Origin: Janthinobacterium agaricidamnosum
GTDB taxonomy: Bacteria; Pseudomonadota; Gammaproteobacteria; Burkholderiales; Burkholderiaceae_D
Direction: 5' to 3'
Assembly: GCF_003667705.1 (NCBI RefSeq)
Contig: NZ_CP033019.1
Coordinates: 3,286,001 to 3,350,000, forward strand
Length of the DNA stretch: 64,000 nucleotides
Shown: piece by piece, positions 7,721 to 16,213 of the stretch
Numbering within the stretch: the first letter of the stretch is position 1
Layout of the letters: each line of letters starts with the position of its first letter
Position numbers and translations under genes: made by a program
Notes under the pieces: generated by a model
Seen by the model: only the letters and a program-made list of their open reading frames with translations
What the model was told of the DNA's origin: nothing
Databases searched by the model: none

Positions 7721-8938
7721 ATGTTTTTCAAGAATTTGCAGATTTACCGCTTGCCCGCCCCTTGGGCCATGACAGCCGCCGCGCTCGAGCAGGCGCTGGC
7801 GCCGCAACAGTTCACGCCCACCACCAGCATGGACCTGGTGCGCCAAGGCTGGGCCCCGCCGCGCGCCGCCGGCACGCCGCTCGTGCACGCCGTGGGCGGC
7901 CAGTTCCTGCTGCAGCTGAAAACCGAGAAAAAGCTGCTGCCGTCGACCGTGGTCAACCAGGTGGCCGCCGCCCGCGCGCTGGAAATGGAAGAAGCCCAGG
8001 GCTTCGCGCCCGGCAAGAAGGCCATGAAGGAACTGAAGGAGCGTGTCACCGACGAGCTGCTGCCGCGCGCCTTCGCCATTCTCAGCACCACGGCAGTGTG
8101 GATCGACCCGATCAACGGCTGGCTGGTGGTGGACGCGGCAAGTCCGGCCAAGGCGGACGAGGTGGTCAAGCTGCTGCTGAAATCCGTCGACAAGCTGCCG
8201 CTGGAAAGCCTGCGCGTGCGGCGCTCGCCGGTGGGCGCGATGACAGAATGGCTACAGGCGGACGAATCCCCTGCCGGCTTCACGGTCGACCAGGACGCGA
8301 TCATGCGCGCCACAGGCGAAAGCAAGGCCCAGGTGGCATACAAGCGCCACACGCTGGAAGCGGACGATATCCGCCGCCACATCGCCGCCGGCAAGCAGTG
8401 CACGCGCCTGGCCATGACCTGGAGCGACAAGATCAGCTTCGTACTGGACGAGAGCCTGGCCATTAAATCGGTGAAGCCACTGGAGATCATCAAGGAAAGC
8501 GCCACGCGCAACGACGACGAGCGCTTCGACAGCGACTTCGCCCTGATGGCCGGCGAGCTGGCGAAGATGCTGACCGATCTGGTCGAGGCACTGGGTGGCG
8601 AAGCCGAGGTAGATGCGCGGCCGCAGGGCGCGGCCGTCGACGCGGCGCCGGCCAAAGGCCACGAACCAGTGCGCGAGCAACGCGTGGTGCTGGAGTTGAA
8701 TGGCCAAGCGCCCGGTACCGTGCCGCCAGGTGACGGCAGCGCGAGCGATCCGCTGTACGAGCAGTCCGTCGAGCTGGTGCGCAGCCGGCAGCGCGCATCG
8801 ATATCCCTGGTGCAGCGGTATTTGGGCATTGGCTACAACCGGGCTGCCCGGCTGATCGAGGCGATGGAAGCCGGCGGCGTGGTCAAGGGCACGCAGGGTA
8901 TCTACACGGTCGCGGCCGTGGCGGGAGCTGCAGCATGA
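7721..8938 (+). CDS. rdgC: RdgC with C-terminal FtsK-gamma-like domain
   Basis: Residues 1 to about 300 match Rdg[16 protein letters not shown]-like [34 protein letters not shown], and [18 protein letters not shown]. RdgC is a ring-shaped DNA-binding protein that modulates RecA. After a Pro/Ala linker, residues about 343-392 look like the FtsK gamma winged helix ([42 protein letters not shown]), which in FtsK/SpoIIIE reads oriented octamers. This fusion is unusual; typical RdgC is about 300 residues. The stop overlaps the next start (ATGA). Confidence 0.88.
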   Translation: MFFKNLQIYRLPAPWAMTAAALEQALAPQQFTPTTSMDLVRQGWAPPRAAGTPLVHAVGGQFLLQLKTEKKLLPSTVVNQVAAARALEMEEAQGFAPGKKAMKELKERVTDELLPRAFAILSTTAVWIDPINGWLVVDAASPAKADEVVKLLLKSVDKLPLESLRVRRSPVGAMTEWLQADESPAGFTVDQDAIMRATGESKAQVAYKRHTLEADDIRRHIAAGKQCTRLAMTWSDKISFVLDESLAIKSVKPLEIIKESATRNDDERFDSDFALMAGELAKMLTDLVEALGGEAEVDARPQGAAVDAAPAKGHEPVREQRVVLELNGQAPGTVPPGDGSASDPLYEQSVELVRSRQRASISLVQRYLGIGYNRAARLIEAMEAGGVVKGTQGIYTVAAVAGAAA

Positions 8939-9360
8939 GCGGCGTGCGCACCCCTGGTCTGCTTTTCGTTGCCGAAACGGGCCAGGATGAAGGTAGCAGT
9001 CCAGAAACCGTGATCCGTGGAATGGACGGTCAGGCCGGCGTGGCGGTCGCCATCGACTTCGGCGCGAACAATCCGGGCATGCGCGAGGCCAATGCACATC
9101 GCCTGGTCGCCTGCTGGAATGCGCTCGACGGACTGTCCGACGATCATCTTGCCGGCGGCTGGAACGCGCGCGGCATGAGTGCCTACGCAAAGGGGCTGGA
9201 AGAAAAGCTGCGCGTGGCGCGCGACTTGCTCTTGGCGATCAAGAAGCTGGACGATGGCGGCGACATTACCGATCACGATGAGGGCACGCCTTGTACCTCG
9301 GAGAAATTCGATGAGGTGATGGTAAGCGTGCGCGAAGTCTTGAGAGGTGGCGCCACATGA
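8935..9360 (+). CDS. phage protein, unknown
   Basis: The 141-residue protein starts by ATGA overlap with rdgC. It carries a stretch [22 protein letters not shown] that is a recurrent feature of small phage proteins, followed by a helical region. Function unknown. Its stop overlaps the next start. Confidence 0.6.
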   Translation: MSGVRTPGLLFVAETGQDEGSSPETVIRGMDGQAGVAVAIDFGANNPGMREANAHRLVACWNALDGLSDDHLAGGWNARGMSAYAKGLEEKLRVARDLLLAIKKLDDGGDITDHDEGTPCTSEKFDEVMVSVREVLRGGAT

Positions 9361-9554
9361 TCAACCGCCTCTACGCCGTCAGCGCCACAGTGACGGCCGT
9401 CATCATGGCAACCAGCGAGCGCGAAGCTGAAAACCGCTTTGGGTTGAGCTCTTGCGAGATCAAAGGTAGGAAATGGGAAGGGATGATTAAGGAGGACCGT
9501 CGCTGCCGTGCGTGTCGTCGTTTCCATGACCCTCATCGCTCTCAAGCATGTTAA
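9357..9554 (+). CDS. short phage ORF, possibly truncated
   Basis: ATGA coupling suggests translation. The first 30 residues (LYAVSATVTAVIMATSERE) look like a beta-strand/helix start common in small phage proteins, but from about residue 40 the frame enters the AT-rich region that encodes the opposite-strand gene (9487-9723), with which it overlaps 68 bases. It may be a real gene whose end was replaced by the insertion. Confidence 0.45.
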   Translation: MINRLYAVSATVTAVIMATSEREAENRFGLSSCEIKGRKWEGMIKEDRRCRACRRFHDPHRSQAC

Positions 9555-9723
9555 GGAAGTCAGCTACATGCACTTTTTTAAAATACTTCGCATAGATGGG
9601 TTCGCAGTGTTCGATCGAGTGCCCATCAAGGCATGTTGCGAACGCGTCGGCCATGTCCTGCGACTCGAAAATGTAAACATAATTACCCACTTTTACCACG
9701 CTAAACCGTTCGTAATGAGTCAT
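9487..9723 (-). CDS. 78-residue moron-like protein on the opposite strand
   Basis: This minus-strand ORF has a start ATG at 9723 behind GGAGGG, and a possible promoter just upstream. It is markedly more AT-rich than its neighbours and is the only gene oriented against the cluster. The product has a beta-rich first half (RFSVVKVGNYVYIFES), a helix (MADAFATCLDG), and an acidic Asp/His tail. It has no recognisable family. A longer in-frame extension to 10128 lies over the ASCH-like gene and is rejected. Confidence 0.6.
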   Translation of the reverse strand: MTHYERFSVVKVGNYVYIFESQDMADAFATCLDGHSIEHCEPIYAKYFKKVHVADFLNMLESDEGHGNDDTHGSDGPP

Positions 9724-9739
9724 ATACCCTCCATATTTC

Positions 9740-9777
9740 AAAATAAGCAATATACCAGATAAGGAAAGGAACTTGAC
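9740..9777 (-). promoter_or_regulatory. candidate sigma70 promoter for the moron gene
   Basis: On the minus strand TTGTCA is followed, after about 19 bases, by TATATT, in an AT-rich stretch directly upstream of the 9723 start. A plus-strand TTGACA overlaps the same positions (9773-9778) but lacks a good -10. The spacing is one or two bases longer than optimal. Confidence 0.35.
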
Positions 9778-9810
9778 AAAAATGCAGAATTTAATCCTTC
9801 CGGAGGTCCG

Positions 9811-10527
9811 ATGAAAGAGCACCCCATCCTCATGAACTGCGCCATGGTGCGCGCCTTGCTCGACGGCAGCAAGACGCAGACGCGGCGCATTATGAAGCCG
9901 CAACCAGAGCCGACCCCGCATCGTCCAGGCGACTACCAGTGGCCTTGCAATGCGTTCCAGTCGATGGTGAGCGTTTCGGATACGCGTGCGCCTGGCGCCC
10001 ACGGCATGGCCGGCGACGCGTGCCCACACGGCGGGCATGGTGACGGTCTGCGCGTGCGCGAAACGTTCTTCGCCTACGGCCGCTGGGTGACGCGCTACAG
10101 CAAGAAGAAGCGCCGTGACGAATGGCACTTTATCGACATGACCGTCGAATGCGACCGCGCATACCAGTACGACGCCGAATCCCCGGACGTGCCGCTGGCG
10201 GCCGGGCGCGGCGGCGCACTACCCGGCTGGTACAAGCGCCCCTCTATCTTCATGCCTCGCGCTGCCAGCCGCATCTTGCTGGCGATCGTGTCGGTGCGCG
10301 TCGAGCGCCTGCAGGACATCAGCGATGCCGACATTGTTGCCGAAGGCATCGATATGGAAGCGCTGGCGGAATCGCAGGAGCGCTACGACGCGATTGCCAA
10401 GGATGGCAACGCATCCGGCCGGGCTACGCTGCGCACGACCTGGCGCGATCTGTGGGAGTCGACCGGCGGCGAGTGGGAAACGAACCCGTGGTGCTGGGTA
10501 ATTTCGTTTAAGCGGGTGACGCCGTGA
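9811..10527 (+). CDS. ASCH-like phage protein
   Basis: The 238-residue product fits a family of phage proteins with a PUA/ASCH-like beta barrel: GSKTQTRRIMKPQP near the N-terminus, LRVRETFFAYG, then FMPRAASRILLAIVSVRVERLQD and a C-terminal WESTGGEWETNPWCWVISFKRV. ASCH domains bind RNA or nucleotides; the phage role is unknown. ATG follows CGGAGG. Its stop overlaps the GTG of the next gene. Confidence 0.7.
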   Translation: MKEHPILMNCAMVRALLDGSKTQTRRIMKPQPEPTPHRPGDYQWPCNAFQSMVSVSDTRAPGAHGMAGDACPHGGHGDGLRVRETFFAYGRWVTRYSKKKRRDEWHFIDMTVECDRAYQYDAESPDVPLAAGRGGALPGWYKRPSIFMPRAASRILLAIVSVRVERLQDISDADIVAEGIDMEALAESQERYDAIAKDGNASGRATLRTTWRDLWESTGGEWETNPWCWVISFKRVTP

Positions 10528-10895
10528 GCGCAATGATCCTGCGCAGCGTGGCGGAAACACTGCCGCGATTCGCATATCGGTTCGCGAACGAGGTGGTCCT
10601 GCACGAGGGCATGGCGCAGGTGCTCACCGAAGCCGGAATCGAATTCCAGCGCGAGGTGGTAGCTGGGTCGAAGGATCGTTTCGACTTCCTTGTCGCGCCC
10701 GGCATCGTCATCGAGGCCAAGATTAAAGGCTCGCTATCGCAGGCGCTCACGCAAATCGCCCGATACGCCGCCCGGCCAGATGTCACGGCCGTGCTGCTGG
10801 TAACGACCAGGTTCTGGGGTACAGCTGGCGCCAAGGTCGAGCAACTGCACGGCAAGCCGGTGCGCATTATCAAACTGACAGGAGCATCGTTTTGA
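10524..10895 (+). CDS. small PD-(D/E)XK-like nuclease
   Basis: The 123-residue protein shows a compact PD-(D/E)XK signature: E23 in the first helix, D54 (DRFDFLV), then E64-A65-K66 (IVIEAKIKG). The fold prediction is inferred from this motif. It is coupled to the upstream gene by GTGA overlap (an ATG at 10533 is an alternative start) and to the downstream helicase by TTGA overlap; small nucleases are often paired with helicases in phage replication modules. Confidence 0.65.
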   Translation: MSAMILRSVAETLPRFAYRFANEVVLHEGMAQVLTEAGIEFQREVVAGSKDRFDFLVAPGIVIEAKIKGSLSQALTQIARYAARPDVTAVLLVTTRFWGTAGAKVEQLHGKPVRIIKLTGASF

Positions 10896-12646
10896 CTTCG
10901 ACATACGGAACCATCAACTATACCGAGCGTTTCTGGCTTATCCAGGGCGAACCGTTCGTGCGGGCGCGACTGAAGCGCGTTTTCCCGCGCGTGCCGCAGC
11001 ATGCCGCCAAGCACATCTGCATTTCGGTGACGCCGGAGAATACGCGCGAACTGGCCTGGTTTATCGACCGGTACCCGATGGACGTCGATCGCCGCGACAT
11101 CATGGATCGCCTGGCCGATCAGCATCGGGACAGCGAAACGCGGCTGGCGGACCTGATGGCTGGCCACGTGGCGCCCTTCGATATCAAGCTCGCTAAGCCG
11201 GCGCGCGAATACCAGGCCTTCGCCGCGCAGATGCTCGAGCTGAAAGGCGGCTTCCTGCTGGCGGACGACCTGGGCCTGGGCAAAACGGTTTCGGCCATCT
11301 GCGGCATGGTGCGCGCCGAGAATCTGCCCGTCGTGGTGGTCTGCCCGGCGCACTTGCCGCGCCAGTGGCGCGCCATGATCAAGGAGTTCGCGCCCGACCT
11401 GACCGTGCACATTCTCAAGAAAGGTTCGCCATACGACCTGATGCCGCGCTCGCGCTCGAAGCAGATTGAACTGATTCCGCCGCGCCTGCCGGACGTGATC
11501 ATCACCTCGTATCACAAGCTGCGTGGCTGGGCAGAGACTTTGCACGGCGTGGCGAAATACGTGGTCTATGACGAGTGCCAGGCGCTGCGCAGTCCCGGCA
11601 CCGCAATCTACCAGGCTGCCGCACACCTTGGCGCCGGTGCCGCGCGCCGCATGGGCCTGAGCGCAACACCGATCTATAACTATGGCCACGAGTTCTATCA
11701 CGTGCTGAACGTGGTGGCGCCCGAGGCGCTGGGCGAGTACGACGAATTCGTGCGCGAGTGGTGCTCGACCGAAGTTGACGGCAAGGCCAGGCTGGCCAAC
11801 GCCAAGGAATTCGGTGCCTACCTGCGCCGCGAAGGCATCATGCTGCGCCGTACGCGCGCAGATGTGGGCCGCGAGCTTCCCGACTTGTCGAAGATCGTGC
11901 ACGAAGTAGACGCCGACGAGAAGGCGCTCGATGCCTTACAGAGCGACGCAGTCTCTCTGGCTAAGATCGTCCTGCGCCATAACGAGCAGTTCCGCGGTGA
12001 AAAGATGCAGGCCGCCGGCGAATTCGACGCGCTGATGCGCCAGGCCACTGGCATCGCCAAGGCGCCCTATGTTGCCGAGTTCGTCAAATTATTGCTCGAC
12101 AGCGGCGAGCCGATTGTGCTGTTTGGCTGGCACCGTGCGGTCTATGGCATCTGGATGGAGGCGCTGGCCGACTTCAATCCGGTGCTGTACACCGGTAGCG
12201 AGTCGGCGAACCAAAAGGACGAGGCGGTCAGCGCTTTCCTGACTGGCAAGGCCCAGGTGCTGATCATGTCACTTCGATCCGGCGCTGGCGTCGACGGCCT
12301 GCAGGGCTATTGCAATACGGTTGTGTTCGGCGAACTGGACTGGTCGCCTGGCGTGCACGAGCAATGCATCGGGCGGGTGCACCGTGATGGCCAGGATGCG
12401 CCCTGCTCTGCTTACTTCCTGGTGTCGGACAGCGGCGCCGACCCGATCATGGCCGAAGTGCTGGGCGTGAAGCGTGAGCAGATCGAGTCGGTGCGCAATC
12501 CGGACTCGGCGCTTGCCGAACGGATCAACACTGGCGAGAACAACATTCAGCGACTGGCGCGGGAATTTTTGGCGCGGCGAGGTGAGGCTTTAACGCCAGT
12601 GGAAACGGTAGCCGCACTCCCAGGCGTGCCGGGAGCTGCGACATGA
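10892..12646 (+). CDS. SNF2-type DNA helicase/translocase
   Basis: The 584-residue protein has superfamily 2 motifs: Walker A with D126-LGLGKT-132, motif II D227-E-C-Q230 (a DECQ variant), SATP motif in MGLSATPIYN, and motif VI Q491-CIGRVHRDGQ501 typical of SNF2 enzymes. These use ATP to translocate on duplex DNA. TTG is the start, overlapping the upstream stop, with GGAG eight bases upstream. The region between 470 and 520 completes the second RecA-like lobe. It is probably the phage replication/recombination helicase. Confidence 0.85.
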   Translation: MTSTYGTINYTERFWLIQGEPFVRARLKRVFPRVPQHAAKHICISVTPENTRELAWFIDRYPMDVDRRDIMDRLADQHRDSETRLADLMAGHVAPFDIKLAKPAREYQAFAAQMLELKGGFLLADDLGLGKTVSAICGMVRAENLPVVVVCPAHLPRQWRAMIKEFAPDLTVHILKKGSPYDLMPRSRSKQIELIPPRLPDVIITSYHKLRGWAETLHGVAKYVVYDECQALRSPGTAIYQAAAHLGAGAARRMGLSATPIYNYGHEFYHVLNVVAPEALGEYDEFVREWCSTEVDGKARLANAKEFGAYLRREGIMLRRTRADVGRELPDLSKIVHEVDADEKALDALQSDAVSLAKIVLRHNEQFRGEKMQAAGEFDALMRQATGIAKAPYVAEFVKLLLDSGEPIVLFGWHRAVYGIWMEALADFNPVLYTGSESANQKDEAVSAFLTGKAQVLIMSLRSGAGVDGLQGYCNTVVFGELDWSPGVHEQCIGRVHRDGQDAPCSAYFLVSDSGADPIMAEVLGVKREQIESVRNPDSALAERINTGENNIQRLAREFLARRGEALTPVETVAALPGVPGAAT

Positions 12647-12765
12647 CCGACAACGACGAAGTGCCCAACAGCGAGCGCAGCCCCGGCGCCGCACGGGTGG
12701 CGGCAGCCCTGATACTGATTTACGTGGCGGCGACCTTGGCGGGCGTCCTGGCCGCGACAACCTGA
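12643..12765 (+). CDS. 40-residue single-span membrane protein
   Basis: ATGA overlap with the helicase. After a short polar acidic N-terminus (MTDNDEVPNSERSPG), residues about 17-38 form one hydrophobic Ala/Val/Leu segment, so a single-span inner-membrane peptide is predicted. Confidence 0.5.
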   Translation: MTDNDEVPNSERSPGAARVAAALILIYVAATLAGVLAATT

Positions 12766-12774
12766 AAGGTGGAT

Positions 12775-13095
12775 ATGAGCAAGCTTATTGAATGGGCGCC
12801 GGTCGTGCGCGACACCAACGGATCATATGTGCATCCGGACCTGCCGGCTATTGATGATGGCGACGTCGAGAATGTGAAGAAATGGCTCCAGTCCCATGGG
12901 CTACTGATGCAGATGGTATGGATGAAGAGTGACGCGCCGGCCATGTTCGATAGCCACGGTGATGGTGATCCATGTGCAATTGCCGCCTGGCAGCCCGCGC
13001 CGCCAGCTGGCGATGACTGGTTCCTGCTGGCTCTGCACGAAAGCGAGGACGGCCCGGTGGCATGGTTCGCCCGCCGTGCGCCGGTGGCGCAATGA
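12775..13095 (+). CDS. small phage protein, unknown
   Basis: The 106-residue product starts at the ATG behind AAGGTGG; a GTG two codons upstream overlaps the ribosome site. N-terminal SKLIEWAPVVRDTNGSYVHPDLP and a C-terminal WFLLALHESEDGPVAWFARR suggest a compact alpha/beta protein. It has no recognised family. ATGA overlap with the next gene. Confidence 0.55.
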   Translation: MSKLIEWAPVVRDTNGSYVHPDLPAIDDGDVENVKKWLQSHGLLMQMVWMKSDAPAMFDSHGDGDPCAIAAWQPAPPAGDDWFLLALHESEDGPVAWFARRAPVAQ

Positions 13096-13334
13096 GTGGG
13101 CGCAACCCAGCGCCGCCGCCGGAAACCCCGGCCGAGGCCGCCTACAAGTTGGACCGTGCAGTGCTGCGCGCGATCCACACCTGCCAGCCCGTACTGTTCG
13201 AGGGCAAGCAGCACCACTTGCGAGCCATGGGTACCCAGGTGCTGGGCGGGGGCGTGTCTTCCGTGATCTACCTGATGGGCGACGCGACAGCGCGCCAGCC
13301 CGGTGAAATAACCTTTTTGGAGCATGCAGAATGA
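13092..13334 (+). CDS. 80-residue phage protein, unknown
   Basis: Coupled to the upstream gene by ATGA. The N-terminus is Pro-rich and disordered, followed by about 55 residues of alpha/beta character. Function unknown. Confidence 0.5.
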   Translation: MSGRNPAPPPETPAEAAYKLDRAVLRAIHTCQPVLFEGKQHHLRAMGTQVLGGGVSSVIYLMGDATARQPGEITFLEHAE

Positions 13335-13359
13335 TTAATCTCTTAGCCGGGAGCGCGCC

Positions 13360-13719
13360 ATGAACATGAGCGACGTAGAAATGCGCCATATCGCCGAAAT
13401 GGTGGCGGCGCTGGGCGGGGCTGGCGGCAAGCGCACCGCCACCACGGCCGGCGAACTGAACAGGCAACAGATCTGCGCCGCCCTCGGCGTCAGCGAATCA
13501 ACGATCCGCCGCCTCGAACAGGCCGGGCTGCCATACACACCGGTCGGCGCGCGCTCCAAGCGCTACGACCTTGAAGAATGCAAGAACTGGTTAAAGGAGA
13601 ACAACCAATGTCCATCTGGGACGACAAAAAAGGCAGGAAGCACGTCGGCATCATGGTCGATGGCAAAAGAATTCACAGAAAGCTGCCGGAAGGCGCAACT
13701 ACGAGTGATGCCAAGTTAG
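13360..13719 (+). CDS. excisionase-like HTH protein
   Basis: Residues about 35-82 form a MerR/excisionase-type helix-turn-helix: LNRQQICAALGVSESTIRRLEQAGLPYT, then VGARSKRYDLEECKNWLKEN. Small proteins of this type direct excision by an adjacent integrase or act as regulators. The reading frame continues 112 bases into the integrase gene, an unusually long overlap. Two ATGs (13360, 13366) are possible starts. Confidence 0.65.
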   Translation: MNMSDVEMRHIAEMVAALGGAGGKRTATTAGELNRQQICAALGVSESTIRRLEQAGLPYTPVGARSKRYDLEECKNWLKENNQCPSGTTKKAGSTSASWSMAKEFTESCRKAQLRVMPS

Positions 13720-14612
13720 CTGAGGCAGAGTTGCGCGCGGCGGTTGCGCGCGCTCCGAAAAGCCAACAGGTGCACATTCCCGGCGACCCGCCGATGGCCT
13801 TCATCCTCGCGCTCTACGTCGAGCACGCCGCCAGTTTGCGTAGTAGCGACACGTCGAAGCATCATGCGAAACGGCTTGGACCTTGGGCGGAGCGCTACAA
13901 AGCAAGCCAGGCCCAGGAGTTTGCCGATCATGTTATCCGTGACATGAGCAAGCTCATACCAAATAAGAAAACCGGCAGACTAGAGCCTGCCTATGCGCCA
14001 GCAACGGTGAACCGGTCATTGGCCTGCGCAAAAAAAGGCTTGCAGCTGGCATGGCGCCAGCGCCTCGTTCCTGAAAACTATGGCTTGCGGATCGATAACG
14101 TGGCCGTCAACAACAAGCGCGAGGTGTTTCTCACGGTTGAGCAAGTGAGGAAGATCGCAGCCTTCTGCACGCCGATTGCGCAGGCCGCGATATGGGCGGC
14201 ACTGCTGACTGGCGCGCGCCGCGGTGAGCTGTTTCAGATCCAGCGTGAGCATATTGGAAAGGACTCGATTACCTTTCCTGCCAGCAATACTAAAACACTC
14301 CGGATGCGCGTGGTGCCTATCATCCCGGCCTTACGGCCATGGTTGAAGTATTTTCCGTTGGAGATGACGTTGTACGGTGTGCAGTCCTCGTGGCGCCGCG
14401 CACGCGTCAAGGCTGGCATGCCTCATGTGAATTTCCATGACCTGCGCCATTCTTGCGCGAGCATCATGCTGGGCTTGGGCGTGGACCTCTACACCATCAG
14501 CAAAATTCTCGGCCATGCCAATGTGCAAACAACACAGCGCTACGCACACCTGCAGGTGGATGCTCAGCGCCTCGCGCTGGACAAGCTGTCCGCTCTGGTG
14601 GTGGCAAAGTAA
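13608..14612 (+). CDS. tyrosine-type site-specific integrase
   Basis: The 334-residue protein carries the tyrosine recombinase catalytic set: R204 (TGARRGE), H277-D-L-R280 (HDLRH), H303 (GHANVQTT) and nucleophile Y312 (QRYAH). N-terminal residues 1-160 include the SAM-like core-binding domain. The ATG at 13608 follows AAAGGAG and is preferred to an upstream in-frame start inside the HTH gene. It ends 88 bases from the 3' end of a tRNA-Val, the standard arrangement for element integration into a tRNA. Confidence 0.92.
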   Translation: MSIWDDKKGRKHVGIMVDGKRIHRKLPEGATTSDAKLAEAELRAAVARAPKSQQVHIPGDPPMAFILALYVEHAASLRSSDTSKHHAKRLGPWAERYKASQAQEFADHVIRDMSKLIPNKKTGRLEPAYAPATVNRSLACAKKGLQLAWRQRLVPENYGLRIDNVAVNNKREVFLTVEQVRKIAAFCTPIAQAAIWAALLTGARRGELFQIQREHIGKDSITFPASNTKTLRMRVVPIIPALRPWLKYFPLEMTLYGVQSSWRRARVKAGMPHVNFHDLRHSCASIMLGLGVDLYTISKILGHANVQTTQRYAHLQVDAQRLALDKLSALVVAK

Positions 14613-14635
14613 ATTACACCCGAAAATTACACCCA

Positions 14636-14668
14636 ATAAAAAAGCCGACCACATAAATGTGTCGGCTT
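14636..14668 (-). terminator. terminator downstream of tRNA-Val
   Basis: AAGCCGAC (14642-14649) and GTCGGCTT (14661-14668) pair around a loop; on the minus strand the stem is followed by a U-run (AAAAAA at about 14638-14643 on the plus strand). It would end transcription of tRNA-Val, which reads leftward. Integrase transcription could also be blocked by the stem, but no plus-strand U-tract is present. Confidence 0.75.
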
Positions 14669-14700
14669 AAATATAAGTACTTGATTGTATTGCGAATTCT

Positions 14701-14775
14701 TGGTGGGAAGTGCAAGTTTCGAACTTGCGACCCCTGCAGTGTGAATGCAGTGCTCTACCCCTGAGCTAACCTCCC
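14701..14775 (-). tRNA. tRNA-Val (CAC), probable attachment site
   Basis: On the minus strand a full cloverleaf reads 5'-GGGAGGT acceptor pairing with ACTTCCC, a D-arm, an anticodon stem CTGCA/TGCAG with loop TTCACAC (anticodon CAC, reading GUG), a T-arm GCAAG-TTCGAAA-CTTGC and encoded CCA. The integrated element lies at its 3' side, with the integrase end 88 bases away, so the 3' half of the tRNA is the likely crossover core (attR side). The other att site is outside this window. Confidence 0.95.
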
Positions 14776-14856
14776 GAAGCGAGGCGAATTATCGCATAGG
14801 TGTTGCGGCATCTGCAAGGGCTGGCAAGAGGAAATTTACCATGTGCCGCTTTTTTC

Positions 14857-15573
14857 TCAGGCGGCCGCTGGCGGCGACGTGACGGCGGTCCAGATGCACT
14901 GGCCTTTGGCGGCCTTGTCGAGGCCGGCGATGGTGGCTGCGTGGGCGGCGAGTTCGTCGGCCGTGGCGCTCTGGAAGATGACTTCGGCCAGGGGCACGAT
15001 TTCCAGCACGGCGCCGTCGGCGGCCACTTCCACCTCTTCTTCCATGCTCAGGCTGTTTTGCCCGCGCGTCATGGCCAGGTAGACGTCGGCCAGCAATTCG
15101 GAGTCGAGCAGCGCGCCGTGCAGCTTGCGGTGGGCGTTCGAGACGCCGTAGCGGTCGCACAGGGCGTCGAGCGAGTTGCGCTTGCCCGGATGCATTTCCT
15201 TCGCCTGCACCAGGGTATCGATCACGCCAACCACTTGTTCATGCACGGGCGGCAGGTTCAGGCGCTTGAATTCCGCGTTCAGGAAGCCGATATCGAACGG
15301 GGCGTTGTGGATGATCAGTTCGGCGCCGGCGATGTAGGCGCGGAATTCGTCGGCGATTTCCGCGAATTTCGGCTTGTCGCTGAGGAATTCCGTCGTCAAT
15401 CCGTGGACGGCCAGCGCGCCCTCTTCCGAATCGCGCTCGGGATTGATGTAATGGTGGAAATTATTCCCCGTCAACATGCGGTTGTTCAGCTCGACCGCCC
15501 CGATCTCCAGGATGCGGTCGCCCGTGCGCGGGTTCAGGCCGGTGGTTTCAGTATCGAGAACAATTTGACGCAT
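14857..15573 (-). CDS. dnaQ: DNA polymerase III epsilon subunit (proofreading exonuclease)
   Basis: The 238-residue protein is the size of DnaQ and has DEDD exonuclease motifs: D7-x-E9 (LDTETTGL), NAPFDIGFLNAEF, and HGALLDSELLADVYLAM. It proofreads newly synthesised DNA 3' to 5' within the polymerase III core. The start MRQIVLDTETTG is the conserved family N-terminus; an in-frame upstream extension to 15666 is disregarded. The neighbouring rnhA and methyltransferase genes on the same strand are a usual Burkholderiales arrangement. Confidence 0.95.
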   Translation of the reverse strand: MRQIVLDTETTGLNPRTGDRILEIGAVELNNRMLTGNNFHHYINPERDSEEGALAVHGLTTEFLSDKPKFAEIADEFRAYIAGAELIIHNAPFDIGFLNAEFKRLNLPPVHEQVVGVIDTLVQAKEMHPGKRNSLDALCDRYGVSNAHRKLHGALLDSELLADVYLAMTRGQNSLSMEEEVEVAADGAVLEIVPLAEVIFQSATADELAAHAATIAGLDKAAKGQCIWTAVTSPPAAA

Positions 15574-15690
15574 GGCGGATTCATTCGTAAAAGCAAAAAG
15601 CGAAGGGCACAGTATAGCAAACCTGTGTGCTGCAATCGCACCCAGACATGTTCGAACGCCCAACAAAACAGTAGCGAGCTGCAGTGATTT

Positions 15691-15766
15691 GTGGCCGAGA
15701 AGCGCAACCGTACTCTAGTACGGTGAGCATCACAGGCCGCAAAGCGCGCCGCGCAGTAGGTTGGGT
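15691..15766. repeat. dispersed palindromic repeat, copy A
   Basis: About 75 bases match, in inverted orientation, the segment 28621-28696. The centre is a palindrome CCGTACTCTAGTACGG (15708-15723). It lies between rnhA and dnaQ. Confidence 0.75.
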
Positions 15767-15775
15767 TGGGCGTTC

Positions 15776-16213
15776 TTAGGCGCGCACGGTTTCCACGCCC
15801 AGGTTGGCCAGCTGATCGGCTCGCTCATTGCCAGGATGGCCATTGTGGCCGCGCACCCAGCGCCATTCCACTTCATGCACGGCCTGGGCCGTATCGAGCG
15901 CCTGCCACAGGTCGACGTTTTTCACGGGCGCCTTGGCCGCCGTTTTCCATCCGCGCGCCTTCCAGCCGTGGATCCATTCGCTGATGCCCTTCTGGACATA
16001 CTGGCTATCGGTATACAGCACCACCTGGCAGGGACGTTTGAGCGCCGTCAAGGCTTCGATCACGGCCTTCAATTCCATGCGGTTATTCGTCGTATTGAGT
16101 TCCCCGCCGTAAATTTCTTTCTTGGCGCCATCGGCTACCATCAGCGCGCCCCAACCGCCCGTGCCGGGATTGCCCTTGCATGCGCCATCGGCGTAAATCT
16201 CTACCTTATCCAT
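15776..16213 (-). CDS. rnhA: ribonuclease HI
   Basis: The 145-residue protein shows the RNase HI core: [15 protein letters not shown] (first Asp), [13 protein letters not shown] (Glu), [11 protein letters not shown] (Asp), and [14 protein letters not shown] (His and last Asp). It removes RNA from RNA-DNA hybrids. Its start overlaps the end of the methyltransferase gene by 8 bases. Confidence 0.96.
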   Translation of the reverse strand: MDKVEIYADGACKGNPGTGGWGALMVADGAKKEIYGGELNTTNNRMELKAVIEALTALKRPCQVVLYTDSQYVQKGISEWIHGWKARGWKTAAKAPVKNVDLWQALDTAQAVHEVEWRWVRGHNGHPGNERADQLANLGVETVRA

